Shown: positions 7,811-17,554, counted from the first letter of the stretch. The stretch: DNA of 64,000 nt from CALNYZ01 sp942490945 (GCA_942490945.1 CALNYZ010000044.1:1-64000); one strand, 5' to 3'. Numbers and translations: made by a program. Notes: generated by a model not told the origin, from the letters alone.

Positions 7811-9391
7811 TCAGTGGCAAGTAAATAATTTCGTATCTTTTATCGGTATCGTGTTTTTATTCGCATTAACAAGATAAATCACATGCTCATATTCCCGGCT
7901 TGGTAAGCCATAACCTATTGTAATATTCTCGGCGTCAGTAATATAAACAAGTTGACTGAACGGAATTTCATCATTACTGGTAACTGGCGTGGGTTTATAG
8001 AATGGCAACAAGGCAGGTGACTGTGGAGTGGATATCTTCACACTATGACAACGGTCAGCATCCAGAATCTTGCCGAGTTTTTCTCGTCTGGCAACAAATG
8101 GTTCAATCCCGAATACTGCGATATCCTGTCTGGTGGCCTTGTCTGCAACCTGCTGCATTTTACTGTCCGGGTATATACCTAATTCGAGTGATAATATTTG
8201 CAGGTACTCCCTGTCTTGTATTTTATCAACATTCTTGATTAACACGCGTGCCTGTGTACCCAGCATTAATACGGCAATGATAGTAATAACTGATTTGTTA
8301 AGATAACGAATTCTATCCGGGTGAATATGAATAAACAGAATAAGCGTTAACAGAAATGAAAGAATTGTTGGCGTACTGTATCGCCCGACCAGGGCAGCAT
8401 CAATTCCTATATTCACTCTGGCTACAGAAACCACCGCTGCACTAAATAAATAGTACAGAATGAATCCGCAGGCAGCTACTGCTACAGGGGTTTTCCTGAT
8501 TTGTTTGAAATTCAGAATAATGTGCACAATAAAGTACAGGTGCAGCATACCCATAATAAAAGACAGGTACCTGTTCTTCAGTACAGATCCCATGTGCTCA
8601 ACAAAAAATATAATAATTTTATAATGTGACTCGATAATATTATCAATCACCGACACATGCCCATCTGGTGTGTTAAATCCGCTGAAATATAAAAATATTA
8701 ACACGACAGATGTTATCAATAATGTTGCCAGATAGTATCTGTTAAGACGCAGAATCAGACCCATACAGAATAGTACGGGCAACACCAACACCCCATTTAC
8801 CATCGTGCCTGCAGATAAAATACCCAGACAATATGCTGCAATAAAGTACCTGGCCTCAAATCTGCTTTCGCTTGCCTTGCTCAACTGATAAAAAGCCAGC
8901 ATTGGAAACAGGTATACTGCCCAAAATTGGCTCTGAAACGCCCATATAATATTTTCATCCTGCTTCCAGGAAAAAATAAAGACTGTTATGAGGACAAACA
9001 GGTAAAAAAATACATTTTTACTGATACGCTTGTACACAAGCACATTCGCGAACTTGATTACCATAAACCAGTTTAAAAAAACAAATAATACATTAATCGG
9101 GATCAGTAATATTGAAAGACCGCCAAAATACTTCAGGTCCAGAAAAAATAAAACACGCGAGAAGATGATTCGATGTTCGTTATGTTGTCCCCACCAGGCA
9201 GAAGTATCACCAGCAAGCAAGCGAATATAAAAATCCAGATATCCATCCCACATGTCACCGCGCGGAATAGGCAAATAAAACCGGTATGCGCCCCATATAA
9301 CAGATAAAACATAAAATATCACAATAGCTGCCAGAAACCTGTTGCTATTAAACTGGCTAACAATATATTTTATGTGCTGCGAGTATTTCAC
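7811..9391 (-). CDS. Polytopic integral membrane protein, possibly GT-C-like glycosyltransferase
   Basis: A 526-residue protein with about ten membrane segments and a soluble C-terminal region of roughly 130 residues. The first extracytoplasmic loop (residues about 36-75) is rich in conserved-looking polar residues: PRGDMWDGYLDFY and WWGQHNEHRIIF. Acidic residues in the first large periplasmic loop are typical of GT-C enzymes that use polyprenyl-linked sugars, which suggests a surface-glycan glycosyltransferase, but I do not recognise a named family. GTG start at 9391 with AGAGGA four bases upstream. No glycan genes flank it directly. Confidence 0.55.
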   Translation of the reverse strand: MKYSQHIKYIVSQFNSNRFLAAIVIFYVLSVIWGAYRFYLPIPRGDMWDGYLDFYIRLLAGDTSAWWGQHNEHRIIFSRVLFFLDLKYFGGLSILLIPINVLFVFLNWFMVIKFANVLVYKRISKNVFFYLFVLITVFIFSWKQDENIIWAFQSQFWAVYLFPMLAFYQLSKASESRFEARYFIAAYCLGILSAGTMVNGVLVLPVLFCMGLILRLNRYYLATLLITSVVLIFLYFSGFNTPDGHVSVIDNIIESHYKIIIFFVEHMGSVLKNRYLSFIMGMLHLYFIVHIILNFKQIRKTPVAVAACGFILYYLFSAAVVSVARVNIGIDAALVGRYSTPTILSFLLTLILFIHIHPDRIRYLNKSVITIIAVLMLGTQARVLIKNVDKIQDREYLQILSLELGIYPDSKMQQVADKATRQDIAVFGIEPFVARREKLGKILDADRCHSVKISTPQSPALLPFYKPTPVTSNDEIPFSQLVYITDAENITIGYGLPSREYEHVIYLVNANKNTIPIKDTKLFTCH

Positions 9392-9453
9392 ATATTCCTC
9401 TGCTTCTGATTTCTACATGTATAAGTTGTAACGAAACTAATACCTGGAGAATA

Positions 9454-10668
9454 TCATGAACTATTAACCAGATTTAAGGCCTTGTTTTTTTCTTTCATGC
9501 CAAGCCAAATCACACTGATAATGATAACTGCAAGCAATGGAATAACGCCCATGTTGACTACCTGCCAGCCAAATTGGTGCTGCAGTGTGCCTGCTGTCAG
9601 TGAAGATATGGTGACCGTTGTAAAAATAATAAAATCATTCATTGCCTGGGTTTTACTCCGCTCATCGGGTTGGTATGTTTCCGTTAATAGAGTCGTCCCA
9701 CCAATAAACAGAAAATTCCAGCTGATGCCAAGTGCAGTCAGAGCTATCCAGTAATGTGCGACGCTTGTTCCCAATAAATTGATACCGACGCAAGTAAATC
9801 CCAATATTCCACCGACAAACATTATCTTCAGAACACCGAAGCGATGAATCAAATGGCCGGTGACAAATGATGGTGCAAACATACCCAACACATGCCATTG
9901 GATAACAAATGATGTATCGGAAATTGTATGCGCATGATGATTCATCGCCAACGGTGTAGCGGTCATCACAAAACTCATCACCCCGTACCCCAACATCGCA
10001 CACAAAATTGCAACGATAAACCTTGGTTGCGCTGCAATTTCAATTAATGGCCGCCCCAACTTCTTTACGTTCTTTTCAATGTTTTTGACAGGTATTGGTA
10101 ACTTTAAAAAGGAAAGAACAAAAAACATCATCACGTACAATATCGCAACCGACACATAGCATCCTGCAAACGGAAACTCGATAATGGAATTACGGGTCAG
10201 ATTCGCCAGATTTGGTCCAAAAAATGCGGCCACTACGCCACCTATCAGCACCGAGGAAATTGCCCGACTTTTGAATTCAGCGGTAACAGCATCTGCAGCT
10301 GCAAAACGAAAATAATTACCAAAACCGTTAAATATTCCTATTAACAGACCGCTCACGGTAAATATCCAGAAGTTGTGAATGACCACTGCATATGTTGCCA
10401 GAGCACCTCCACTCATACCGAAAAGTGTTGCAAACATAAATCCTTTCTTGCGCCCTATGCGCTCCATTAACATGGCAGCAGGTATGCTGGTTATCATGAC
10501 AGCAATAAAAATAACCGCTATCGGCAATGTTGCGAGAGATTTATCCGGCGTCAGTTGATAACCAACCAGGGCGGATACGGTGAGAATGAGGCTCATACTG
10601 CTCAGCATAAGCGCCTGGCTTATAGCAAGTAGTGGTACATTACGTTTGTATGAGTCCATGGAGTGCAT
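9454..10668 (-). CDS. MFS transporter
   Basis: A 404-residue major facilitator with twelve hydrophobic segments. MERIGRKKGFMFATLFG matches the MFS loop 2-3 motif (G-x3-D/E-R-x-G-R-K/R), and HRFGVLKIMFVGG is the equivalent loop in the second half. ATG 10668 is chosen over an upstream TTG because CAGG lies five bases before it. Substrate is unknown; set-up and length are like drug or metabolite exporters of the DHA type. It is divergent from the small gene at 10837 and upstream, on the same strand, of the membrane protein ending at 7811. Confidence 0.85.
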   Translation of the reverse strand: MHSMDSYKRNVPLLAISQALMLSSMSLILTVSALVGYQLTPDKSLATLPIAVIFIAVMITSIPAAMLMERIGRKKGFMFATLFGMSGGALATYAVVIHNFWIFTVSGLLIGIFNGFGNYFRFAAADAVTAEFKSRAISSVLIGGVVAAFFGPNLANLTRNSIIEFPFAGCYVSVAILYVMMFFVLSFLKLPIPVKNIEKNVKKLGRPLIEIAAQPRFIVAILCAMLGYGVMSFVMTATPLAMNHHAHTISDTSFVIQWHVLGMFAPSFVTGHLIHRFGVLKIMFVGGILGFTCVGINLLGTSVAHYWIALTALGISWNFLFIGGTTLLTETYQPDERSKTQAMNDFIIFTTVTISSLTAGTLQHQFGWQVVNMGVIPLLAVIIISVIWLGMKEKNKALNLVNSS

Positions 10669-10836
10669 AATAACCTGAGACAATCAAAAAGTGCAGCCTT
10701 CATATTCGAATATGTCATTAACACCATGCATCGCTCGCCATGGTTATTTCAAAATAAACAAAACCTGATATTCTTTGTCCAAAAATTGAAATACAATTGG
10801 GGACACTTTCAATCAACCTAACCGGAAATTTTTACT

Positions 10837-11058
10837 ATGCATGAGAACCTGATGTTATTACCCGCCAAGGACCCACGTGATATGCGCATACTTCGAATAC
10901 CGGATGATTTCGAGGCACACGAAGTCTATCGTTATGTAACCGGTTTGATAGCCAAAGCAGAAGAACAATCAGATTATGAATGGGATGATATTCTCGAAAT
11001 TCTGGAACAACGAGGATTTGAATCTGTTGACTTTATTTTTGGGCCATCATTGGATTAG
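10837..11058 (+). CDS. Conserved small acidic protein of unknown function, 73 aa
   Basis: This 73-residue soluble protein is rich in Asp and Glu. KDPRDMRILRIPDDFEAHEVYRYVTGLI, interrupted only by ordinary polar residues, then WDDILEILEQRGFE and FIFGPSLD at the C-terminus give it the look of a compact conserved helical protein rather than a chance frame. I recall similar short gammaproteobacterial hypotheticals ending in GPSLD but know no function. GGAA lies about nine bases before the ATG. It is monocistronic, convergent with the secreted protein at 11116. Confidence 0.7.
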   Translation: MHENLMLLPAKDPRDMRILRIPDDFEAHEVYRYVTGLIAKAEEQSDYEWDDILEILEQRGFESVDFIFGPSLD

Positions 11059-11115
11059 CTGGTAGGTATGCGCAGAAATGTTCCGTTCCGCAATATGCGG
11101 ATATGCTTATACCAA

Positions 11116-11652
11116 TCAGTTCTGTTTACAATTGCGCTTGATAACCGTTTTTCCCATCACCGTTGTGCCACTATTACCACTGCCTCGACTTGCACCCAAT
11201 ACAGTTGTTGAATCATTGGTAGTAGCAAGTGAAGCCTTGCAGGCGAGATTGATGGTTGTCTTACCCATTACCGTGACTTTGCCTTCCAGACAATACCAGC
11301 CGTTAGGATTCAGCAAATGAATTGTGGATTTGCCCATCACATTCACGGCTGACGCCACCAGAATCAACTGCGGATAACTGGTGCTGGCTTTATCGTAAAC
11401 ATCGCTTCCCAGTCCGAACAGCTTGACATCAGCTTCAATGACCCGAAACTTGAGTTTGCTTGTTTTTTTAAACGGACTATTGCTCCCCCACGCAGCCAGA
11501 CATTTTTTAACGTCCTTACCGTGCACCGAGCTCATTGGCTGCAAGTTATATAAATCAGCATATTGTTGTTCGCCGAGCCCGCCTGCTTTGGCGATTGAAT
11601 TTGTAAACAAGCTGGTCAGAATAATTGTTATATAGTATGAATATTTACTCAT
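11116..11652 (-). CDS. Secreted protein with repeated V-M-G-K-T motifs
   Basis: From ATG 11652, preceded by AGGAG at seven bases, the product is 178 residues with a Sec signal peptide (cleavage probably after SIAKA). The second half repeats a short motif: NVMGKSTIHL, TVMGKTTINL, TVLGASRG and TVMGKTVIKR, spaced 17-27 residues with two Cys nearby. This periodicity suggests a small beta-solenoid or beta-sandwich. The first half has a KKCLAAWGSNSPF segment that may be its own domain. I do not recognise a named family. Probably periplasmic or surface; single gene. Confidence 0.7.
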   Translation of the reverse strand: MSKYSYYITIILTSLFTNSIAKAGGLGEQQYADLYNLQPMSSVHGKDVKKCLAAWGSNSPFKKTSKLKFRVIEADVKLFGLGSDVYDKASTSYPQLILVASAVNVMGKSTIHLLNPNGWYCLEGKVTVMGKTTINLACKASLATTNDSTTVLGASRGSGNSGTTVMGKTVIKRNCKQN

Positions 11653-11778
11653 CACCAAACTCCTATATAGATAGAATTATAAGCTCTGGATTACAGTCGT
11701 TAAATATAAATGTACAATACTGCTAAAAACAAGCTGATTTTTCGCTAATCCTGTCCCGATTTTAAAATAAGACCGGAT

Positions 11779-12462
11779 TTACAATTTATCCAGTTGTATT
11801 TGTGAAAAATCCTTTACTTGCATATGGCTTGCAGTCTTGTCTGTTGCAGCATCACGTACCAGCCAGATGGTTTGCATACCCGCATTACCTGCGGCATCCA
11901 GTTCAGATTCAATATCAGACAAGAACACGATTTCATTGGCGGGTAGTTGAGTTGCTTTTATTATTTCAGAATACGAATTCTCATCTGACTTGGCGCCAAT
12001 ATTTGTATCAAAATAACCGGCGAACAAACCGGTCAAATCACCGAACTCCGTATGAGCAAATAATAATTTCTGTGCATAAACCGAGCCGGATGAATAGACG
12101 TATATTTTTAAACCCAACTCGCACCAATGTTCCAAAGCGTCACGCGCATCCTTATATATGTGTCCGTAATAATCTCCATTCTGATAGCCTTTTTCCCAAA
12201 TCATCCCTTGTAATGTCTTGAGTGGTGTTACTTTTTTATCTTCCTCAATCCATTGTTGCAATTGAGCAATCACACGATCAATGTCGGCTTCGCTACCGAT
12301 TTCATTTTTTACCGAATCGATTTGTGTTTTTATATCCGGAACAGATGAATTGTTTCGCACAAATTCGGGCAGATACTTGCTTGCATAGGGAAATAAAATG
12401 TCTTTGACAAAGGATATGGATGAAGTGGTACCTTCGATATCAGTAACAATCGCCCTGATCAT
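11779..12462 (-). CDS. mtnC: Enolase-phosphatase E1 MtnC
   Basis: A 227-residue HAD-superfamily enzyme that enolises and dephosphorylates 2,3-diketo-5-methylthiopentyl-1-phosphate to acireductone in methionine salvage. Motif I is DIEGTTSSISFV with nucleophile Asp8, motif II is YVYSSGSV, and motif III/IV is FLSDIESELDAA. The length is typical. Its ATG overlaps the mtnD stop by four bases (ATGA), so it is the third gene of a tightly coupled mtnB-mtnD-mtnC operon. The mtnA and mtnK/mtnP steps are not in this window. Confidence 0.95.
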   Translation of the reverse strand: MIRAIVTDIEGTTSSISFVKDILFPYASKYLPEFVRNNSSVPDIKTQIDSVKNEIGSEADIDRVIAQLQQWIEEDKKVTPLKTLQGMIWEKGYQNGDYYGHIYKDARDALEHWCELGLKIYVYSSGSVYAQKLLFAHTEFGDLTGLFAGYFDTNIGAKSDENSYSEIIKATQLPANEIVFLSDIESELDAAGNAGMQTIWLVRDAATDKTASHMQVKDFSQIQLDKL

Positions 12463-13019
12463 AAATACTGACTGACTATTTGATCATAAGTCGGAAACCG
12501 GTTCGCTATATCATTGCCGGTGAAATTTCCGACCCAGCCATCCTTGGTGGTAAACATCCGAATGCATTTAAAACTGGGCTCTGTGCCCATATCAAACCAG
12601 TGCGTCGTGTTTGCAGGTACGCTTATAAGATCACCCTTCTCGCACAACACTGCATAAACCTTGCCGGAAACATGCAAATAAAACAGTCCACTGCCGTCGA
12701 CAAAAAACCTTACCTCGAAATCAGCGTGGGTGTGTTCAGCAAGAAATTTTTGCCGGAAAGTCGCTTTTTCCGGATTATCAGGACGTAGTGCAACAACATC
12801 TACCGCATTGAAACCATATTGTGCGTTTAACTTTTCAACATCTGACTGATAGGCAGTTAATACTTCTTCCTGATCTGCGTTGTCGCTCAGCTGCTGAGTT
12901 GCCTGCCACTGTTCAAATTGCACGCCAATTGAATCCAGCCGTTTTCTGATCGCAGACTGGTCCCTGATTACTTCGCTGTTATCATCGGCAGTAGCGGAAT
13001 AAATTACCAGTAAACTCAT
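12459..13019 (-). CDS. mtnD: Acireductone dioxygenase MtnD
   Basis: A 186-residue cupin enzyme that cleaves acireductone with oxygen. With iron it gives the methionine precursor 2-keto-4-methylthiobutyrate; with nickel it gives an off-pathway product. Metal ligands are visible in EHTHADFEVR (two His and a Glu) and in the later TTHWFDMG. AAGGAG lies nine bases before the ATG, inside the end of mtnB. It overlaps both neighbours by four bases, so the three enzymes are probably made in fixed ratio. Confidence 0.96.
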   Translation of the reverse strand: MSLLVIYSATADDNSEVIRDQSAIRKRLDSIGVQFEQWQATQQLSDNADQEEVLTAYQSDVEKLNAQYGFNAVDVVALRPDNPEKATFRQKFLAEHTHADFEVRFFVDGSGLFYLHVSGKVYAVLCEKGDLISVPANTTHWFDMGTEPSFKCIRMFTTKDGWVGNFTGNDIANRFPTYDQIVSQYL

Positions 13020-13639
13020 GGTGTCAGTCTCCTTAAACGTAATTCACAGTCAAATAAAAACTCCAGCGCCTCCACATGACGCATCGCATCCGTCATGCTG
13101 TTACCCCACGTATAAAAACCATGTCCTGCAATCAGATAGCCATGCACAACATCGGCACTCTGCATGTAAGCTTCGACCTTGGCAGCAAGGCGCACGATAT
13201 TCTGGTCATTGGCAAACACTGGCACAATCAGGTTGTAGTGATGACTATCCACGCCTGGAAAAGCTTTTAACAATTCGTAATTCTGCAATTTCAGGTAATC
13301 TTTTTGTACGCGGGATAAAATGGTGGCATTGACGGAATGTGGATGCAGAATCACATTTACACCCGGTAAGTGCTGATATATTTGCACGTGGAGCAAGGTT
13401 TCAGCAGAAGGCTTGCGCGCATCCAATGGCGATCCCGATGCATCTATCAGCATGATGTCATCTGTCGTCATACGGCCTTTGTGTTGACCTGATACGGTAA
13501 TCGCGATCGTGCCATCATCAAGCCGGGCTGAAAAGTTACCACTGGTGGCTGGCACCATACCCATTTGATACAGCTGCTTGCCTGCCTCAACGAGTGCCTG
13601 TGCCTGTTGCTGAAAATTATTATTTGTTACGCTATTCAT
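13016..13639 (-). CDS. mtnB: Methylthioribulose-1-phosphate dehydratase MtnB
   Basis: A 207-residue member of the class II aldolase/adducin fold that dehydrates methylthioribulose 1-phosphate to the diketo compound used by MtnC. MVPATSGNFSARL is the family substrate loop, ILHPHSVNATIL supplies two zinc ligands, and VVHGYLIAGHGFYTWG supplies the third. It opens the mtnBDC operon. The gap to the upstream same-strand patatin gene is 139 nt and I see no SAM riboswitch in it. Confidence 0.95.
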   Translation of the reverse strand: MNSVTNNNFQQQAQALVEAGKQLYQMGMVPATSGNFSARLDDGTIAITVSGQHKGRMTTDDIMLIDASGSPLDARKPSAETLLHVQIYQHLPGVNVILHPHSVNATILSRVQKDYLKLQNYELLKAFPGVDSHHYNLIVPVFANDQNIVRLAAKVEAYMQSADVVHGYLIAGHGFYTWGNSMTDAMRHVEALEFLFDCELRLRRLTP

Positions 13640-13778
13640 ATCTCACCGGACTGCGCTTCATGATCAGTGCGCGATTTTAACCTGTATACACCAATTACAC
13701 CATTAAACGACCGCATTGAAAGATCAGATAATGACCACATTATTTTTTCAGGTTTAAGTCAAACCAGAAGGCAAAATT

Positions 13779-14684
13779 TCAGTCCGCTTCAATCAGCCAG
13801 GACAACTCCTTGGCAGCTTTGTCATAACCAAGTTTGATGAGTTCGCGGGCCCGGTAAAATTCATATATCTGCGCCGAATCACGTGAAATACTGATAGTGA
13901 CATCGGGTGAATAGGCGGCTAATTTCAGGCGGGCGATATTATTTTGCATGATATCCAGTGAGCGCACCATAATATCGACATAGCCTAACGCCTCTTTTTC
14001 GCCATCGTCCGAGTCCTCGAACAAACCGGAGAGTAAAGACTTGATACGCGCCGCATAGCTATCGTCATCGTTTGTGGATTTTTTCGACAAATTTTCAAGA
14101 CTCGTTACCTGTCCTTGATTCATGTCTGGTTCACTGTCAACGTTAACTGCAATGGTAATGTCGGTCATGTCAGACAAGGTTGGCGCAATCGGCACAGGGT
14201 TGACCATGCCACCATCAAGTAAATGTCGGCCTTGAACGACAAATGGGGTAAAGATCAAGGGTACTGCAATGGAAGCGCGAATCGCATCGAAAAGTGGTCC
14301 TTTGTTAAACCAGACTTCCTTGCCCGAATCGATATCTGTCGCAACCGCAGTAAAACGAATCGGCAAGTCATCAATTTTGTTATCACCACACAACTCTTTA
14401 AGCTTCTCTATCAGCTTTTCGCCTTTAAATAACCCGCCTCTGGTAAATGAGATATCCAATATTTTCACAATATCCGATTTACGCAAGCTTAAAACCCAGT
14501 CCCGATACACATCAAGTTTGCCAGCAGCAAAAATCCCGCCCACCAGTGCACCCATTGATGTCCCGGCAATTGAACAGACTTCAAAATCATGTTCAGTCAA
14601 CCAGTCGATCACGCCGATATGCGCGAGCCCCCGTGCGCCCCCACTACCGAGTACCAGTGAAACTGTTTTTTTGCGCTTTTTCAT
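13779..14684 (-). CDS. Patatin-like phospholipase family protein, RssA-like
   Basis: A 301-residue lipid acyl hydrolase of the patatin family. The oxyanion loop is GSGGARG at 13-19, the nucleophile is Ser43 in AGTSMGALVGG, and the catalytic Asp is at 157 in LLDGGMVNPVP, so the Ser-Asp dyad is intact. Length equals that of E. coli RssA. No signal peptide is present, so it is cytoplasmic or membrane-associated. A C-terminal region of about 110 residues is charged and lacks a known domain. It precedes mtnB on the same strand but a 139-nt gap argues against one operon. Confidence 0.88.
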   Translation of the reverse strand: MKKRKKTVSLVLGSGGARGLAHIGVIDWLTEHDFEVCSIAGTSMGALVGGIFAAGKLDVYRDWVLSLRKSDIVKILDISFTRGGLFKGEKLIEKLKELCGDNKIDDLPIRFTAVATDIDSGKEVWFNKGPLFDAIRASIAVPLIFTPFVVQGRHLLDGGMVNPVPIAPTLSDMTDITIAVNVDSEPDMNQGQVTSLENLSKKSTNDDDSYAARIKSLLSGLFEDSDDGEKEALGYVDIMVRSLDIMQNNIARLKLAAYSPDVTISISRDSAQIYEFYRARELIKLGYDKAAKELSWLIEAD

Positions 14685-14897
14685 AAGAAATACTTCATAT
14701 TGTTCAATCGAGCTAAATTATCTGCGTGTCATCATATTCGCATAAATAAACCCTGGTTTACATAGATAAATTACATAATCAAAATACGCTTTTCTGTTGT
14801 TAAATACCGGCTGCCAGGTACCGTATATTAGAAATCCTGTATGGTTAAAACTATAATCAGCATATTTGAAGAATAAAGATGACATGTAACCATTCAG

Positions 14898-14928
14898 TTG
14901 CGGTTCAGCTGATTCGGATTATTATAAT
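14898..14928 (+). promoter_or_regulatory. Candidate sigma-70 promoter of the secreted esterase gene
   Basis: TTGCGG (14898-14903) and a perfect TATAAT (14923-14928) are separated by 19 bp, 24 nt before the esterase ATG. The long spacer lowers confidence. Confidence 0.4.
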
Positions 14929-14951
14929 TAAAACTGCAGGGAGAATACGTT

Positions 14952-15911
14952 ATGGCAAATATCAAATGGCTAACGGGGCTGTTACTTACGTTTACTGCTG
15001 TAAATGCGCACGCCGGTTTACAACGCAATGTCAATCTGTCGGTGGATGGCGTAATGCGCAGTTACGATATTTATATTCCGAATCAATCTGCCAAATCTGA
15101 ACGGCCGCTCGTGTTGCTTTATCATGGCCACACTGGCAGTGCAGATGTGATGACGGGAGCAAACAGAAAAAAAGCGCCGTACAAAATCTGGCTGACACTG
15201 GCAGAAAAAAATAATTTTATTATCGCCATCCCGGATGGTACCAGGGGCAGCAATAACAAGCAGGGCTGGAATGACTGCCGTGCGGATACCACGACTAACC
15301 CCCGTACTGATGATGTGAAATTTACACTAAAACTGATTGAAGTGATTAATCAACAATACCATATCGATAAATCGCGAATTTATGCCACAGGCACATCAAA
15401 TGGAGGCAATATGGTACTTCGTCTGGCGATGGAGGTGCCCGAAAAATTTGCCGCAGTCGCTGCGGTGGTCGCCAGCAATCCCGTGGACAATAAGTGTCGG
15501 GAACGACATCTACCGGTGTCGGTATTATTTATGAATGGTACTGCTGATCCAATATTACCCTACAAGGGGGGAAAAGTCGGTAACGGCAAGCACGGGCGCG
15601 GTATTGCATTATCAACACCAAAATCAGTTGTATATTGGGTGAGAAATAACAGCACACGGACAAAACCGGAAATCAAGCACCTGCCTGATCTTGATAAATC
15701 CGACAACAGTACCGTAGTCCGTCACAGTTATACAAATGGCAAAAACGGATCGGAGGTTGTACTCTATTCAGTGATAAATGGTGGTCATACCGAGCCCAGC
15801 CGTCAGGAACAATACCGACGCTTGTATAAACGGATTGTTGGTAATCAGAATTATGATATTGAGATGGCCGATGAGGTCTGGGCGTTCTTCAAAAATAAAG
15901 TCCGGCATTAA
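14952..15911 (+). CDS. Secreted PHB depolymerase/feruloyl esterase family hydrolase
   Basis: A 319-residue alpha/beta hydrolase with a Sec signal peptide ending near VNAHA. LYHGHTGSA forms the oxyanion region, Ser149 in GTSNGG is the nucleophile, GTADPILPY carries the likely acid Asp, and GGHTEPS carries the His. The arrangement matches esterase-type PHB depolymerases, LpqC-like proteins and feruloyl esterases (esterase D fold). It lacks a separate substrate-binding domain, so a soluble ester is more likely than a polymer granule. AGGGAG lies eight bases before the ATG. Confidence 0.85.
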   Translation: MANIKWLTGLLLTFTAVNAHAGLQRNVNLSVDGVMRSYDIYIPNQSAKSERPLVLLYHGHTGSADVMTGANRKKAPYKIWLTLAEKNNFIIAIPDGTRGSNNKQGWNDCRADTTTNPRTDDVKFTLKLIEVINQQYHIDKSRIYATGTSNGGNMVLRLAMEVPEKFAAVAAVVASNPVDNKCRERHLPVSVLFMNGTADPILPYKGGKVGNGKHGRGIALSTPKSVVYWVRNNSTRTKPEIKHLPDLDKSDNSTVVRHSYTNGKNGSEVVLYSVINGGHTEPSRQEQYRRLYKRIVGNQNYDIEMADEVWAFFKNKVRH

Positions 15912-15913
15912 TT

Positions 15914-16648
15914 TCATTTCAACAGTAATGCCAAACCACTAATGATAAGCAAAACACCAACAGCTTGTTGAAAATGCCGCTGGCTGATATTGGTATGAAG
16001 ATGGCCGCCTATATATAAACCGATTGCCATAACCGGGATGGCAGCAGCTGTCCACAACAAGATGTCCTTGCTATAAAAACCGGCGACTGCGTATCCGGAC
16101 AAACGTATTCCACCTTCAATTAAAAATGCAGTGGCAACCGTGGAGCGAAACACACTCTTGGGTAAACCGCGCAGCTGAAAGTAAATCACATACAGCGGTC
16201 CGCCGGTGCCAAACAGGGTACTAACAACACCGCCGACTGTTCCGGCAACCGCAGCCCATTTACGACTGCAGTGTTGTTTTAATTCAAAACCCAGCAGGCT
16301 GTATATTGCGAATAATATAATAAACACACCAAGGGCATGCACGAGTGTCGATGTGTCTATACTTTTAAATAAATACAAGGCAACGATCACGCCGGCAAAG
16401 GTAAACGGTAACACCGGTAGCAATTCTCGCCACGCGGTATGCTGGCGGTGTCGCCAGCCATGTACCACCGATGCCAGCACATCAATAATACTGATAAACG
16501 GCACGACAAACGTTAACGGCATGAATAATGCCATTAACGGAATTGAAATCAGTCCCGATCCGAATCCGGTAATACCGCGAAATGTATAGGCAACAAATAA
16601 AATGGCACAGACCAGAATGACTTGTTGCAAGGAAAGCGTCTCATACAT
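15914..16648 (-). CDS. TSUP (TauE/SafE) family permease
   Basis: A 244-residue inner-membrane protein with seven to eight hydrophobic segments in two repeats. FRGITGFGSGLISIPLMALF in the first half and GTVGGVVSTLFGTGGPLYVIY in the second are the paired signature segments of the TauE/SafE/TSUP family, which moves sulfite, sulfoacetate or other organosulfur and organic anions. Substrate is not predictable from the sequence. It is convergent with the esterase gene (2 nt apart) and upstream, on the same strand, lies the 2OG oxygenase. Confidence 0.88.
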   Translation of the reverse strand: MYETLSLQQVILVCAILFVAYTFRGITGFGSGLISIPLMALFMPLTFVVPFISIIDVLASVVHGWRHRQHTAWRELLPVLPFTFAGVIVALYLFKSIDTSTLVHALGVFIILFAIYSLLGFELKQHCSRKWAAVAGTVGGVVSTLFGTGGPLYVIYFQLRGLPKSVFRSTVATAFLIEGGIRLSGYAVAGFYSKDILLWTAAAIPVMAIGLYIGGHLHTNISQRHFQQAVGVLLIISGLALLLK

Positions 16649-16734
16649 AAATTACTTCTGATATCGTATTGTTTTTTCGAACATATCGGGACAAGCTGAG
16701 TACGGTCGAATAAATTGAGTACCCGTAGCGAAGA

Positions 16735-17403
16735 TTATACTGGCGGGTCAAGGACCTGTCCGGTTGAGTTGTTAATGCGAAACCAGCCTGTCAGACTGTA
16801 ACGCGAGCGGCTACAGGGCAATACTTCATGCGGAAATTCTTCACTGAGAAAAATAACCATGTTACCAAACCTGGGCAGAACGGTTTCCAGTACCGTTTCA
16901 TTATCATCAGCGTATAAAACCAGTTCACCACCATCTTCCGTCTTCCAGTCAGGATTCAGATACAGGGCGGTCGACAAACGGCGAGTAGATGAACCCTGAA
17001 ACGTATCATAATGTTTTTTATAAAAACCACCCGGCTGATAATGCGCATAATGACATTCGTAATCAAACAGACCAAGAAACAATTCACGATTAAGATATTC
17101 GCGCAACTGTTCTGTCCACTCCATATAATAACTGACCGGCGCATGATCGGCCTGCAACCAGCAAATTCTGTCACGCCGTACAAACTGGTTTAGCATGTGT
17201 GACTGATCCCGACCTATCCCTGCATGGTGAAACTCACTGTTATCAGTTTGCTTGATATCAATAAACATGTGTTGCAATTGCTCAACAGAAAAAACTGCAT
17301 CCAGGACAATATAACCCTGCTCGCGTAACGCAACCGCGATTCGGGCAAAGACATCGCGGTCGATTGGTCCGGTAGTAATGGGTTGTATATTCAAGGCAGT
17401 CAA
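16735..17403 (-). CDS. 2OG-Fe(II) oxygenase, prolyl 4-hydroxylase-like
   Basis: A 222-residue iron and 2-oxoglutarate dependent oxygenase. The facial triad is His131 and Asp133 (HYDTF) plus His192 (FPHEVLP), and Arg201 in RSRYSLTGWFR binds 2-oxoglutarate. HYAHYQPGGFYKKHYDTF and STALYLNPDW are typical of the P4Hc/SM-20 subgroup, some members of which hydroxylate ribosomal or elongation proteins. The target here is unknown. The only start is TTG at 17403, with no strong ribosome-binding site, so the N-terminus is uncertain. Confidence 0.85.
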   Translation of the reverse strand: MTALNIQPITTGPIDRDVFARIAVALREQGYIVLDAVFSVEQLQHMFIDIKQTDNSEFHHAGIGRDQSHMLNQFVRRDRICWLQADHAPVSYYMEWTEQLREYLNRELFLGLFDYECHYAHYQPGGFYKKHYDTFQGSSTRRLSTALYLNPDWKTEDGGELVLYADDNETVLETVLPRFGNMVIFLSEEFPHEVLPCSRSRYSLTGWFRINNSTGQVLDPPV

Positions 17404-17554
17404 CTCGGGTAAACAGTGTTGCGTGCTTTATAACCTAATTCAGGAATCCATCATAGCAGAATTGCAGAAAATAACTGTTTTGGTCTTTTGCGCTGATTCA
17501 CGGTCAGCTGACAGTAAGCGACCTGTCAGCTACCGGTTTGCTCGTGACGATTTT

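Noticed and set aside
8633..8644. GATAATATTATC palindrome
   Set aside because: Lies inside the membrane-protein coding region in AT-rich sequence; expected by chance.
13640..13778. SAM riboswitch before mtnB
   Set aside because: The gap lacks the paired conserved segments of known SAM riboswitches.
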